The translations under genes and the position numbers were made by a program. Source: Gemmatimonadota bacterium (GTDB lineage Bacteria; Latescibacterota; UBA2968; UBA8231). From it: a DNA stretch of 64,000 nucleotides. The notes under the pieces are model-generated. The model did no database searches. It was not told the origin of the DNA and was given only the letters and a program-made list of their open reading frames with translations. Location of the stretch: the NCBI GenBank assembly GCA_009841115.1, contig VXML01000017.1, positions 62,001 through 126,000 of the forward strand. The letters run 5' to 3'. Shown here in pieces: positions 1-8,841 of this stretch. Every line of letters begins with the position of its first letter. Position 1 is the first letter of the stretch.

Positions 1-642
1 CAGGCGTTCAACAGCCGCGACCCTGGGTTCGACCAAGTGCTGATCGCCTTGCCGCCGGGCAGTGCGGATGCCGAATTGATTGCGACATGGGTGGGGGGTC
101 AGCAGGTGGAGGCGAACAGCTCGTTGCGCGGCGATTCCCTGTGGGTGCAACTACCGCCGCCGGTGGTAAAACGCGACTCCGTCAACATAGCGTTTGCAAC
201 GCGAGTTTTCGCCAGCCCGACGGTCTTTGAGACCTTCGTCTTTAACTCCAGTCAAGAAGACAACGCACAGGGCGTCGTGCCAGCGGAATTGGGAGCCGAT
301 CAAGTGTTTGTGCCCGAGGTGGTACAGGGCGTATCGCTAATCCGCAACTTGCGTCACTCCGAGCTGTTCACGCCCAATGGCGACGCAGTCAACGACCTGT
401 ACGAGCTGAGTTTCACCGTCGTCAAGACTGACAAGCAGCCACATGTGCGCGTCTTTTCCCTCGATGGCCGCCTAGTCACCGAATTGAAAAACGCCACTCC
501 GCGCGGTGCCCGTGCGACGTACGCTTGGGACGGGCAGCACAACGGTGGGCTCGTGCCGCCGGGTATCTACATAGTACATGTCGAGTTGCAAACCGATCCT
601 AAAGACGAAGTCGTCCAGCAGTACGTTCACGTCGTATATTAG
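1..642 (+). CDS. Surface/secreted protein, C-terminal part with FlgD/CHU_C-like domain (5' partial)
   Basis: The frame is open from base 1, so this is the 3' part (213 residues) of a gene that begins outside the window. The last 95 or so residues start with the motif ELFTPNGDAVNDLYEL and continue through VRVFSLDGRLV, YAWDGQHNGG and VPPGIYIVHV. That is the layout of the FlgD-like Ig fold and of the CHU_C / gliding-motility type C-terminal domain, which caps exported proteins and in some phyla serves as a sorting signal. The upstream part is beta-rich and not assignable. I infer an exported or cell-surface protein; whether the tail is a type IX sorting signal cannot be told from the fragment. 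Confidence 0.75.
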   Translation, partial: QAFNSRDPGFDQVLIALPPGSADAELIATWVGGQQVEANSSLRGDSLWVQLPPPVVKRDSVNIAFATRVFASPTVFETFVFNSSQEDNAQGVVPAELGADQVFVPEVVQGVSLIRNLRHSELFTPNGDAVNDLYELSFTVVKTDKQPHVRVFSLDGRLVTELKNATPRGARATYAWDGQHNGGLVPPGIYIVHVELQTDPKDEVVQQYVHVVY

Positions 643-676
643 CGATACATCGGAAGTAACAAACAAATAGAAGAAC

Positions 677-895
677 ATGAAGATCAACTACTTTGAAGAT
701 ACGGACACCGCATTTATCGAGTTCACCGCGCAACCCGTCGTCGAGACCCGCAAGTTGTGCGAGAACATCCACATAGACCTCGACGAGCAAGGAAACCTCG
801 TCTCCATGAAAATTGAGCACGCCAAGACGAGCGCCAACATCTTAGATTTCACCTTCGAGCGTCAAGAAAAGCAACCGAGTGATGACAGTGTTTAG
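677..895 (+). CDS. DUF2283 domain protein
   Basis: This 72-residue protein begins MKINYFEDTDTAFIEF and contains the pattern of DUF2283 (a short beta-strand domain with Y..DTD...I.F, then E....I.ID.D..GN.VS.EI..A). No catalytic function is established for the family, and it often sits near toxin-antitoxin or housekeeping genes. It lies 34 bp after the surface-protein gene and its stop codon TAG overlaps the left arm of an intergenic heptamer repeat array. The upstream ribosome-binding site is weak (AGAAGAAC). Confidence 0.75.
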   Translation: MKINYFEDTDTAFIEFTAQPVVETRKLCENIHIDLDEQGNLVSMKIEHAKTSANILDFTFERQEKQPSDDSV

Positions 896-980
896 TGGTC
901 AGTGGCCAGTGGCCAGTCCCCACCGCTCCCTGGGAAGGGTTGGGTCTGATCACTGGTCACTGACCACTAAACACTAAACA
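893..980. repeat. Inverted array of degenerate heptamers (copy 1)
   Basis: The left arm reads AGTGGTC, AGTGGCC, AGTGGCC, AGTCCCC in 7-bp steps. The right arm reads CACTGGT, CACTGAC, CACTAAA, CACTAAA, also in 7-bp steps and complementary to the left arm. The two arms flank a GC-rich centre, so the RNA or single-stranded DNA can fold into a long hairpin. Related arrays occur at 18940-19016 and 24290-24379. Confidence 0.8.
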
Positions 981-991
981 GGAGGGAGGAC

Positions 992-3625
992 GTGACACGT
1001 CTAACGATACTATTGCTGTATTGTGGTTTGCTCCTCGGGACGCCGCAGCCGTCTGCGGCCCAACGCGCCACCGGATTTGACAATCCCTATTACACTTCAG
1101 CCACTGAAGTCGCACCCTCAACCCTCGTCCCTTCAGTGCGCAAGTGGTACCAGCCACAGCGCCTGTACGAACTCTACGACTGGCGGCAAGACCAGTACTC
1201 CAACTACGCGCGCAACCCCTACCAACGCTACAACGACGTCTTCTTAGAAGGGTCGCCCTTTTACGATATCTACGGCTCTTATATCAGCCAAGGTTGGCGG
1301 GTGTACAACTGGACCGAGGACTACCCCACGGCCAGCGGCAGCAGCATCTTCAAAAGCCCGCGCTTCAGCTCGTGGTTTAGCAACGTCCTCATCTCCTCCA
1401 GCCACTCCGGGCAGTTCCACTCCTCGCTGATGGTGGGCGACGGCATCCGCACGACCCTGACGCCGCTCACCTTTTCCAAGCCGCGCTTCGACGGCGTGCA
1501 GTGGGACATGATGTCGGACAAATACGCCCTGACTCTGCTCACCTCGCGCATCAACAACACCGGCGTCGTCGCCGGCGTCGCTGGCGAGGCCGGCGTGAAG
1601 TTCAGCACGTTCACCAACATGTGGGCCGCCAAAGGCCAAGTCAGCATCGGCGACTTCTCCAATGTCGGCCTAACGTTTGTCAACGCCGCCCATATGAACT
1701 CCAACATTCCCTTTGGCGACAATTCGCTCAAAGGCCAGCTCAGCGGGCCGATGAACAATGACTTTGTCCGCTCGATCATCGTTCGCATTTCCGACGACTC
1801 GCCCGAAGACGGCGAAGGCGGTGCCCTGCTATCGCGCTGGCGCATTTTCGCCAATGGCGTCGAGCACACCGACGACATCGATCCCGTGGTGGAAGGCGGC
1901 TTCCGCCGCCGCGGCGTGATTGAAGCGAGCGGCACCGACGTAATAACCCTCACGTTCAACATCGAAGATTTCGCGCCCACGGTTGACGACGAAATCGACG
2001 ACTTCCGCGAAATTGAGCACGTGGAGATCGGCCTAGTGCTGGCCAACGATTACAAAGTAGAAGTCGCTTCCAACAAACAGACCAACCAACTCGGCGCACC
2101 TGTGTTCCTGACCGTGTTGCGCGCACCGGGCAACGTCAAGGACGGCGCCAACCAAGCCTTTCACACCTTTCGCTACGGCCTGCCCACTGGCAACCGGCTG
2201 CTCGGCTTTGACCTGTCGATTAACGATGTCGCCGGTTTTGACCTGAGAGGGGAATACGTGCGGAACTTCCAGTACCGCCGCTTTCCCAACGAAAACTTCA
2301 TTCGCGAACAAGCTCTAGCCACCAACACCGCCGAAGCCTTTTACTTGACAGCTCAGAAACGACATTACCCGTGGACGGTTTTCGCCGAGGCATTTAGCAT
2401 GGACGCGGAGTACTCAACCCAAGCCTTTATCCCTAACTCCGAAGGCGAGGTGTACTACGGCAACGAGCAACAAAGTGTGTACGAATTCGTCGATGACAAC
2501 GACGATCAAGACGAATTGCCCGACTGGACCCGGCGCTACCACGGCCCGCGCGTCAACACCCGCCAGGGGATCGGCCTGCTGACCGACAGCGCGGTCTTCC
2601 CCGGGATCGACGAAAACAACGACGATCTCTCGGATTTCAACCGCAACTTCAACCGCATACCCGACTACGCCGAGCCTTTTCTGCGCTTCGAGGTCGATCC
2701 CCCCGACTTTCTCTTTGGCATGGACATGAACAACAACGGAGTCATCGACCGCTTTGAAGACGACTCCGAAGCGGACTATCCCTACAAGCGCGGGCACCGG
2801 GGATACAACACATATGTAGGCGTTGAAATAGCGCCGGACATAAACCTCATGGCCGGTCGGCTCGACGAGCGCCTGCTAAAAACCGCTCGCGAAAACGCGA
2901 CCACGTACCTGCTCTTGACCGCGAGCGAAAAGTTCCCGCGCTACAACCTACAATTGCGGCTGATCGTCAATCCGCGCAAGGTCGCAGACGACATTCCCGA
3001 GGACGTCTTTTTGTGGGTTGATACGCCCGGCACATTCGGGGAATCGCGCTTTATCCGCGACCAGCTCGTGGCGCGCGATGCGTTCGTCAACACCACGTAT
3101 ATAGACGTGCGCTACGACCGCTACATTTCGTTTACCACCAAGTTCAAACACGAGCAATACACGCAATTGGGAACGGCGGCTGAAGACCTGAGCAACCAGC
3201 GTTTCCTCGGCGTGATCAACAAGGCCCAGTATCCACTCCACCTGCGCTCTTGGGATTTGACCTTGAACTGGAAACAGCTATACAGCAATCGGGTGCCTGC
3301 GGACAAGGGCGCGTTGCAAACGTCCGATCTAACGGAGATTTTCTCGCTGCTAGCTGGCCGCGAGATCAACCGCAACATGAGCTTTACCGCGGGCGTCGAA
3401 TACGAAATCGCCAACAATCTGGGCGAGCAGCCCGAGGGGTTTCTAGAAGACGGCACCACGCTGGTGCTGGCCGGCCAAATCGCCAACCAATCGGCCTATC
3501 AGGGGTATGCGCTTACTACCAACGTCGGGCTGCGCTGGACTCGCGAAGACCTCGACTCAGCCCCTGCATCGGCCAAACTATTCACCTTTATCAGCGTCTT
3601 CGCCGGGCTGGGCAAGGACCTGTAA
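992..3625 (+). CDS. Large secreted/outer-membrane protein, function unknown
   Basis: This 877-residue protein starts at a GTG preceded by a strong ribosome-binding site (GGAGGGAGGA, 981-990). It has a signal peptide (TRLTILLLYCGLLLG ... SAAQ). The body is rich in aromatic and alternating beta-strand residues, as in outer-membrane barrels. Around residues 500-600 it has acidic calcium-loop-like stretches (DENNDDLSDFN, DMNNNGVIDRFEDD) that resemble EF-hand or thrombospondin type-3 loops. I recognise no named family. It may belong with the preceding surface protein in an envelope cluster. Its last 48 bp overlap the convergent parvulin gene. Confidence 0.8.
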   Translation: MTRLTILLLYCGLLLGTPQPSAAQRATGFDNPYYTSATEVAPSTLVPSVRKWYQPQRLYELYDWRQDQYSNYARNPYQRYNDVFLEGSPFYDIYGSYISQGWRVYNWTEDYPTASGSSIFKSPRFSSWFSNVLISSSHSGQFHSSLMVGDGIRTTLTPLTFSKPRFDGVQWDMMSDKYALTLLTSRINNTGVVAGVAGEAGVKFSTFTNMWAAKGQVSIGDFSNVGLTFVNAAHMNSNIPFGDNSLKGQLSGPMNNDFVRSIIVRISDDSPEDGEGGALLSRWRIFANGVEHTDDIDPVVEGGFRRRGVIEASGTDVITLTFNIEDFAPTVDDEIDDFREIEHVEIGLVLANDYKVEVASNKQTNQLGAPVFLTVLRAPGNVKDGANQAFHTFRYGLPTGNRLLGFDLSINDVAGFDLRGEYVRNFQYRRFPNENFIREQALATNTAEAFYLTAQKRHYPWTVFAEAFSMDAEYSTQAFIPNSEGEVYYGNEQQSVYEFVDDNDDQDELPDWTRRYHGPRVNTRQGIGLLTDSAVFPGIDENNDDLSDFNRNFNRIPDYAEPFLRFEVDPPDFLFGMDMNNNGVIDRFEDDSEADYPYKRGHRGYNTYVGVEIAPDINLMAGRLDERLLKTARENATTYLLLTASEKFPRYNLQLRLIVNPRKVADDIPEDVFLWVDTPGTFGESRFIRDQLVARDAFVNTTYIDVRYDRYISFTTKFKHEQYTQLGTAAEDLSNQRFLGVINKAQYPLHLRSWDLTLNWKQLYSNRVPADKGALQTSDLTEIFSLLAGREINRNMSFTAGVEYEIANNLGEQPEGFLEDGTTLVLAGQIANQSAYQGYALTTNVGLRWTREDLDSAPASAKLFTFISVFAGLGKDL

Positions 3626-4948
3626 GCTAACTTCGGCTAGCGTTTCAGTATTTATTTCGATATCTTCGCTGTATTGCTCGCGGAGCCGCGCGATAAAGGC
3701 GTCCATGGCCTTGGTCGCCGCCTGCTGCCTCAGCAGGGTTTTAATGCTGTTATAGACCAAGGATAGATCCGCAACTTCGCCGTCAGTACGGGTAAACATC
3801 TCGACGTTGGCATCGTAGTACGCGCGAATGTCCTCTTCGGTGATAGGCTGTTGGCGCGCCACCTCCCTGCCCTCGGTGCGATAGAGCCACTCGACGATGA
3901 GCGCATCGCGCTTTTGCTCCACCGGCTCGCGCACCTCGGGATCGCGGTCGTATTGCAGCTTGCGGCCCTCCGCCATCATAATCTGCACCCCCGCCAAGTT
4001 CTCGGCCGCCTTGTAGCGGGCGGCACTGTCGAGCCGGCTGTGGCTCGCTTCTAGGTTGGCCCAGTACGCGACCGTGGTCAGTTGGCCGCCGCGCCAGCTA
4101 AAGAGCACTTGCTCTTCCCCATCGGGCGCGGTCAAGGCTTTTAAACCCTCGTCGTGGGCCTCTAGCTCGTATTCGCGGCGCAGGCGATGGACGTATTGTT
4201 CCATATCGTCGGCCCGCTTTTGCACGCGCGCTTTTTCTTGCAACCACTCGCGCTGGGCCGCAAAATCCACGTGCCGCCTTTTGTCGAGTCGGAAGACGTG
4301 ATAGCCTATTTGGGTCTTCACCGGATGCGGATAAAGTTGGCCCTCGTCCATCGTCCGCAGCGGTTCCATCAACTCGGGCAGCATGTGGCCCATCTTGAAC
4401 CACCCCAACTGGCCAGCCGGGCCAAAGCGCCGCTGAATGGTCTCCGTTGAATAGATGGGCACCAGCGACTCAAACGGAGAGCCCTCTTGCAGGGCCGTTA
4501 GTACTTCCAGCGCCTCTTCTTCGGTGGCGCAGACGATCTGCCGGCTCAAGACCTCGACATCGTATTCGCGCTCTTTGGCGAAAGCCCGCAGTTCCTCTTC
4601 GGTTGATGTGTAATCTCCGAGCAGGGCCTCTTCCTCGTACAGTTTGTTCATCACAGCCCTTTGCTCGGTGCGCTCGACTTCGCGGGCAATACTCGGCTCG
4701 CGGTCCAGGCCGAGGCGCAGCCCTTCGCGCACCAACAGTTCGCGGGCGATCACGCCGTTGAGCAGCGCTAGCTTGGCATCCGCATTCATTTCCTCGAAGT
4801 GCTTGTAGCCCGTTTCCATCAACTTTTGCGCTCGCTCCTTAAAGTCTTCCTTTGATAGAGTGGTTTCACCAATGCGGGCGACGTAAGTAGGCTCAGGTTC
4901 TGTCCCACAAGCCACGAGCGCGATCAGGACGATTGTTCTCAACTTCAT
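3578..4948 (-). CDS. Parvulin-type peptidyl-prolyl cis-trans isomerase, lipoprotein
   Basis: This 456-residue protein starts at MKLRTIVLIALVACG; the lipobox LVAC and a GGAGA ribosome-binding site 11 bp upstream favour this start over a longer in-frame one. It has the SurA/PrsA layout: an N-terminal helical chaperone region (VARIGETTLSKEDFKERAQ, about residues 22-130), a parvulin domain (about 145-250, with SPFESLVPIYS, GPAGQLGWF and QIGYHVFRL) and a C-terminal helical region. Such proteins assist folding of exported proteins in the periplasm. It is the last gene of a minus-strand set with the ASPIC/UnbV and TPR genes, which are also exported, so it may serve their folding (inference). Confidence 0.85.
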   Translation of the reverse strand: MKLRTIVLIALVACGTEPEPTYVARIGETTLSKEDFKERAQKLMETGYKHFEEMNADAKLALLNGVIARELLVREGLRLGLDREPSIAREVERTEQRAVMNKLYEEEALLGDYTSTEEELRAFAKEREYDVEVLSRQIVCATEEEALEVLTALQEGSPFESLVPIYSTETIQRRFGPAGQLGWFKMGHMLPELMEPLRTMDEGQLYPHPVKTQIGYHVFRLDKRRHVDFAAQREWLQEKARVQKRADDMEQYVHRLRREYELEAHDEGLKALTAPDGEEQVLFSWRGGQLTTVAYWANLEASHSRLDSAARYKAAENLAGVQIMMAEGRKLQYDRDPEVREPVEQKRDALIVEWLYRTEGREVARQQPITEEDIRAYYDANVEMFTRTDGEVADLSLVYNSIKTLLRQQAATKAMDAFIARLREQYSEDIEINTETLAEVSLQVLAQPGEDADKGE

Positions 4949-4964
4949 ACGACAAATTTCTCCG

Positions 4965-6596
4965 TTATTCTTCAATAGTTTCCTCAATGACAATGTGTTG
5001 ATTGGCCGCCACGTTTAAGAGAGTCTGCACCGCGCCGCTGGGCCAAAAAACTTGCAGTGAATCTACTTGGACATGGCGACCCAAGCCCAGCGTTAGGCGC
5101 ACGTCGCTGCTACCCATGTATCCGTAGCTGCGGCGGATTTCGCGCTTTTGCACGAGATCGCCCGCCACGGCCCGGATTTTGGTGCCGAGTCCGTCGCGAT
5201 TGCTTTGGGTTCCTACAGCTTCGACCGTCAGATAGTTATGACCACTGTAGTCGTTGCGCAACAAGGTGCAGTGGGGCGCGTCCGAATCCGACACGAAGAT
5301 ATCGACGTCGCCATCGTTGTCGTAATCGCCCAAAGCAGCACCGTGGCTGACGCGCTCGACGAGCATCCCTGGGCCGCTAGCATTGCTCACATCGGCAAAG
5401 GTCCCATCGCCCTGATTGCGGAATAGCTGGTTTTGCTGCGGATAGGTCGTGTCCGGATCGAACTCACGCACATTTTCATCGAGATGGCCGTTGGTAACAA
5501 AGACGTCGAGGAGGCCGTCGTTGTCGCAGTCGAAAAAGACCGCAGCCATACCCAAGTAGGGCACGCTCGGCGCGCCGAGATGGGCGGCAAACGTCAAGTC
5601 GCTGAAAAAGCCGCCGCCGTCGTTGTGGTAGAGCGTATTGGGTAGCCACTGGAAGGTAGCGAGGATGATGTCGAGCCGACCGTCGTTGTCGTAGTCGCCA
5701 AAGTCCGCGCCCATAGCCGACTCAGCGTACCCTTCCTCATTGTACGCCACCCCGGCGACAATGCCATGCTCTACAAAGGTGCCGTCGCCGTTGTTGAGGA
5801 AGAGAAAATTGGGCTGCCGATCATTGGCAATGAATAGGTCCGGGTCGCCATCGTCGTCGCAATCGCCAAACACCGCGGCCAGTTGTCTCCCATCGTTGTT
5901 GAACAAGCCCGCCGCGCGCGTCACATTAGCAAACGCGAGATCGCCGTCGTTGCGATAGAGCACTCCAGACTGGCCGGGGTACGCGAGGGGGCCGCAGATC
6001 GAGCGCACCGCGCCCGTAAAGCACTCCTTGTTCGCGTCCAAGTCGAACTCCATGTAATTGGCCACGTAGAGATCCAAGTCGCCATCGCGGTCGTAGTCGG
6101 CAAAGGCCGTATGAGTTCCCCAACCCGGGTCGCCGAGGCCGGTCCGGTCCGTCATATCGGCAAAGGTACCGCCACGACCCTCGTTGTGATAGAAGACGTT
6201 GGGTCCGTAGTTGGTCACGTACAAATCGGGGCTGCCATCGTTATCCGCATCGCCGACCGCAGCCCCCATGCCGTACCCTGCATCGCCAGTGCGCGTCGCC
6301 TCCGTAACATCCGCGAAGGTACCGTCGCCCTCGTTGCGGTAGTGGGCATTTGTACCAGGTGGACCGTCATAGCCCGGCAGGGCCGTGCCATTGACGATGT
6401 ACAGATCGAGGAAGCCATCGCCATCGGCGTCGAAGAACGCCGCGCCCGAGCCAATGGCTTCGGGCATGTACTTCCGACCGCTCGCGCCGTTTACATAGCG
6501 GAAGTCAATGCCGGCGGCGCGAGTCACCTCGACGAAATGAGGGGCGGACTGGGCGCTGACGCTAGCGGCCACTAATGCGAGGAGTAGCAAGACCAC
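4965..6596 (-). CDS. ASPIC/UnbV domain protein with FG-GAP/VCBS repeats (CRTAC-like)
   Basis: This 543-residue protein starts at GTG (AGGA six bases upstream) with a signal peptide (VLLLLALVAASVSAQ). It has at least seven FG-GAP/VCBS repeats, each with a calcium-loop motif such as DADGDGFLDLY, DADNDGSPDLY, DYDRDGDLDLY or DYDNDGDVDIF. The last 75 residues form the ASPIC/UnbV domain (SNRDGLGTKIRAVAG ... SSDVRLTLGLG ... VFWPSGAVQ). The family is secreted, probably a beta-propeller, and of unknown biochemical role. It is 2 bp from the upstream TPR lipoprotein gene. A paralogue lies at 13125-14729. Confidence 0.9.
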   Translation of the reverse strand: MVLLLLALVAASVSAQSAPHFVEVTRAAGIDFRYVNGASGRKYMPEAIGSGAAFFDADGDGFLDLYIVNGTALPGYDGPPGTNAHYRNEGDGTFADVTEATRTGDAGYGMGAAVGDADNDGSPDLYVTNYGPNVFYHNEGRGGTFADMTDRTGLGDPGWGTHTAFADYDRDGDLDLYVANYMEFDLDANKECFTGAVRSICGPLAYPGQSGVLYRNDGDLAFANVTRAAGLFNNDGRQLAAVFGDCDDDGDPDLFIANDRQPNFLFLNNGDGTFVEHGIVAGVAYNEEGYAESAMGADFGDYDNDGRLDIILATFQWLPNTLYHNDGGGFFSDLTFAAHLGAPSVPYLGMAAVFFDCDNDGLLDVFVTNGHLDENVREFDPDTTYPQQNQLFRNQGDGTFADVSNASGPGMLVERVSHGAALGDYDNDGDVDIFVSDSDAPHCTLLRNDYSGHNYLTVEAVGTQSNRDGLGTKIRAVAGDLVQKREIRRSYGYMGSSDVRLTLGLGRHVQVDSLQVFWPSGAVQTLLNVAANQHIVIEETIEE

Positions 6597-6598
6597 AG

Positions 6599-7801
6599 TT
6601 AGTCCTGCGTTTGGCTTGCGGCGTTGAACTTGCGGGCGAGGGCCGCACCGCGCTGTAAGCGGGCATTGTCCGGCTCAAAGTGCAAGCCCCGCTCATAGCT
6701 TGCCAGCGCTTGGACAAATGCTTCTTGCATCATCAGGGCATTGCCGAGCGCGAGATGCGCGAGCACATACGTAGAATCGGCGCGCAGGGCTTGGCGGAAC
6801 AGGGACATGGCCTCGGGCACTTGGCGACGGCGCAAATACAGGTTGCCCAAGTTGTGGTACGAGGGCGCGAAATTGGGGTTGCGGTCTAGGGCCTGTAAAT
6901 AGTACAGGCGCGCTTCTTCGTACTGTCCGCGCTGGCCGTATAGCGCGCCTATCTTGTGGTACAGCTCAGTCTTGTCGGGCGTGCGGATCAGGGTAGTGCG
7001 CAGGCCGGCGAGGAGCTTTTCCTGCTTTTCCAGTTCGTTATACAAGGCCAACTGGCGGCGTCCTTCCTCTTGCTGGCCACTGCGCAACAGGGCATTGCCG
7101 AGACTGAAACGGGCCCGCGCAAACAGCGAATCGAGCGCCACGGCGCGCTGCAATTCAACGATAGCCGCGGCGTACTCGCGGCGCTTGTACAAGGCTGTGC
7201 CGAGGCCATAGTGGTACTTGGCCACGGTCGAATCGGCGGCTAGGGCGCGGGCATACGCCGCTTCGGCGGCAGCGTAGTCGTTGAGCTTGAGATGGGCCTC
7301 GCCGAGGTTGTACCACGCCTCGCCGTAGTCGTCTTGCAGGGCGACGGCGCGACCATACGCGGCAACGGCCTGCTCGTACTGGGCTTGGCGAAAGTACAGC
7401 AGCCCGAGCGCCATCTGCGCCCAAGCGTAATCCGGAGTCGCGCGCGTAACCTCCTCTAACAGGGCGAGAGCCTCGGCATGGCGATTGAGGCGAGTCAGCA
7501 CAATGGCCAGTTCAGTCTGCGCCTTGGCGTAATCGGGTTGCAGCGCGATGGCTTGTTGGTAGGCTTCTAGGGCCTCGGTCATCTTGCTGTCGCGTGCGTA
7601 AGCATCGGCTAGATTGCGGTGGGCTACCGCAGAATTGGGATCGCGTTCTACGGCGCGCTTCGCGGCTGCTATGGCGGTCGTATAGGGACCTTGGTGCCGG
7701 CGACTTGCGAGCGCCGCATCGGTTGGACGCGGTTGGTGGTCGTTGGGAGGTTCCTGACAGGCGACGAGGGCTAGGATCGACAGGTAGCAAAGTAGGGGCA
7801 T
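6599..7801 (-). CDS. TPR-repeat lipoprotein
   Basis: This 400-residue protein has a lipoprotein signal (MPLLCYLSILALVACQ, lipobox LVAC) followed by about nine tetratricopeptide repeats, each with the A.AYQQAIAL.PDYA type signature. Such proteins act as periplasmic or outer-membrane-anchored scaffolds. It is the first gene of a minus-strand set with the ASPIC/UnbV protein 2 bp downstream and the parvulin-type lipoprotein after it. The 400-residue lipoprotein at 11926-13128 is a paralogue of the same length and plan. The partner is unknown; binding to the ASPIC/UnbV protein is inferred from the repeated pairing. Confidence 0.9.
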   Translation of the reverse strand: MPLLCYLSILALVACQEPPNDHQPRPTDAALASRRHQGPYTTAIAAAKRAVERDPNSAVAHRNLADAYARDSKMTEALEAYQQAIALQPDYAKAQTELAIVLTRLNRHAEALALLEEVTRATPDYAWAQMALGLLYFRQAQYEQAVAAYGRAVALQDDYGEAWYNLGEAHLKLNDYAAAEAAYARALAADSTVAKYHYGLGTALYKRREYAAAIVELQRAVALDSLFARARFSLGNALLRSGQQEEGRRQLALYNELEKQEKLLAGLRTTLIRTPDKTELYHKIGALYGQRGQYEEARLYYLQALDRNPNFAPSYHNLGNLYLRRRQVPEAMSLFRQALRADSTYVLAHLALGNALMMQEAFVQALASYERGLHFEPDNARLQRGAALARKFNAASQTQD

Positions 7802-8193
7802 ATTGAAAGTGGAAGAGTATTCAATTTAAGGTCTCAATAGCGTTTAAGTATGCCTTTTAGCCGTCGCCGTGTCCACTTCGATGCCCAATTTGCCGATGCC
7901 GCATGGCCGTTTTCAAATGGATTGAAATGTCCGTTCCTTCACTTGGCTCACGTTTTGGACTTCCGGGTCGGTCTAGTCCCTAAAGGTCCCATTCCTGAGT
8001 TGTATCCGATACAGTCTAATCCCGCCCGATCCCGTCCTCTCCGCTGTGCTGCCGCCTTGGCATGGATATTGCAAGGAGGATATAAGGAAGGAGAATTTTG
8101 ACTCTTGCATGTACAACTTGGCGACCAACCTAGAGCTAGAAGAATAACTCTTGTAAGTGGTTCGCCTCCGCTGTAAGTTCTATGTAGATACCC
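7802..8193. other. Gene-poor intergenic region
   Basis: I see no convincing gene here. A strong Shine-Dalgarno-like stretch (AAGGAGGATATAAGGAAGGAG, around 8071-8092) is not followed by a usable ORF. A plus-strand frame of 83 codons (7850-8101) has no family resemblance and no ribosome-binding site. The region presumably holds the promoter of the minus-strand TPR operon and the start of a leader for the Uma2 gene. Confidence 0.4.
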
Positions 8194-8248
8194 GCCGGCA
8201 GCGTGCTGTCGGCTCAAGGGCCGCTTTTCGGAGTGGCCCTTGCTTTTT
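8194..8248 (+). terminator. Double hairpin followed by T-tract (terminator or leader attenuator)
   Basis: The first stem pairs GCCGGCAG (8194-8201) with CTGTCGGC (8206-8213) around CGTG. The second pairs CAAGGGCC (8215-8222) with GGCCCTTG (8235-8242). CTTTTT follows at 8243-8248. This is the form of an intrinsic terminator on the plus strand. No gene ends just upstream, so it may terminate a short RNA or act as an attenuator in the leader of the Uma2 gene that starts 41 bp later. Confidence 0.6.
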
Positions 8249-8289
8249 CCGGGAGATTCCTTCCCCTATCTGCCCTTGTGGAGATTCCC

Positions 8290-8838
8290 ATGACGACCAC
8301 CGATTTGATCACCGCCGACGAGCTGTTACAGATGAAGGACGATGGCTTCCGCTATGAACTGGTCCGAGGAGAATTGGTAAAAATGAGTCCAGCCGGCCAC
8401 CAACACGGCAGAATCGTGCTCAATTTCACCACACCTTTGGACCAGTTCGTCCGGGCCAATCAACTAGGTGCCGTCTATGCGGCCGAAACCGGCTTCAAAC
8501 TGGCCGAAGATCCCGATGTAGTGCGGGCCCCAGATGCGGCCTTCATCCGGCGCGAGCGGGTCGAAGAGGTAGGCCAAACAGAGGGCTTCTGGCCCGGTGC
8601 CCCCGACCTGGCGGCCGAGGTCATCTCACCGGGAGATACCCACGCCGAGGTCCAGGACAAGATCGCCGACTGGCTCGACGCTGGCACCCGTTTGGTCGTG
8701 GTCATCAATCCAAGCACCCAAACGGTTGCTCTGTATCACTCGCGGAGCGACATCCGCATTCTGACCACTGACGACGTACTCGACGGCGGCGCAGTAGTGC
8801 CGAACTGGACCCTGCCGGTGCGAGATATATTCATCTAA
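8290..8838 (+). CDS. Uma2 family endonuclease (DUF820)
   Basis: This is a 182-residue protein. The start ATG at 8290 follows GTGGAG, which makes it preferable to longer in-frame starts that would run into the terminator hairpin. The PD-(D/E)XK-like Uma2 pattern is visible: ELLQMKDDGFRYELVRGELV, ...GAVYAAETGF, DVVRAPDAAFI, PDLAAEVISPGD and VQDKIADWLDAGTRLVVVI. Uma2 proteins are restriction-like nucleases of unclear role, very numerous in cyanobacteria and some other phyla. It ends 3 bp from the convergent oxidoreductase gene. Confidence 0.9.
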   Translation: MTTTDLITADELLQMKDDGFRYELVRGELVKMSPAGHQHGRIVLNFTTPLDQFVRANQLGAVYAAETGFKLAEDPDVVRAPDAAFIRRERVEEVGQTEGFWPGAPDLAAEVISPGDTHAEVQDKIADWLDAGTRLVVVINPSTQTVALYHSRSDIRILTTDDVLDGGAVVPNWTLPVRDIFI

Positions 8839-8841
8839 CCT

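Noticed and set aside
7850-8101. 83-codon plus-strand frame
   Set aside because: No ribosome-binding site, no recognisable motif and odd composition; treated as non-coding.
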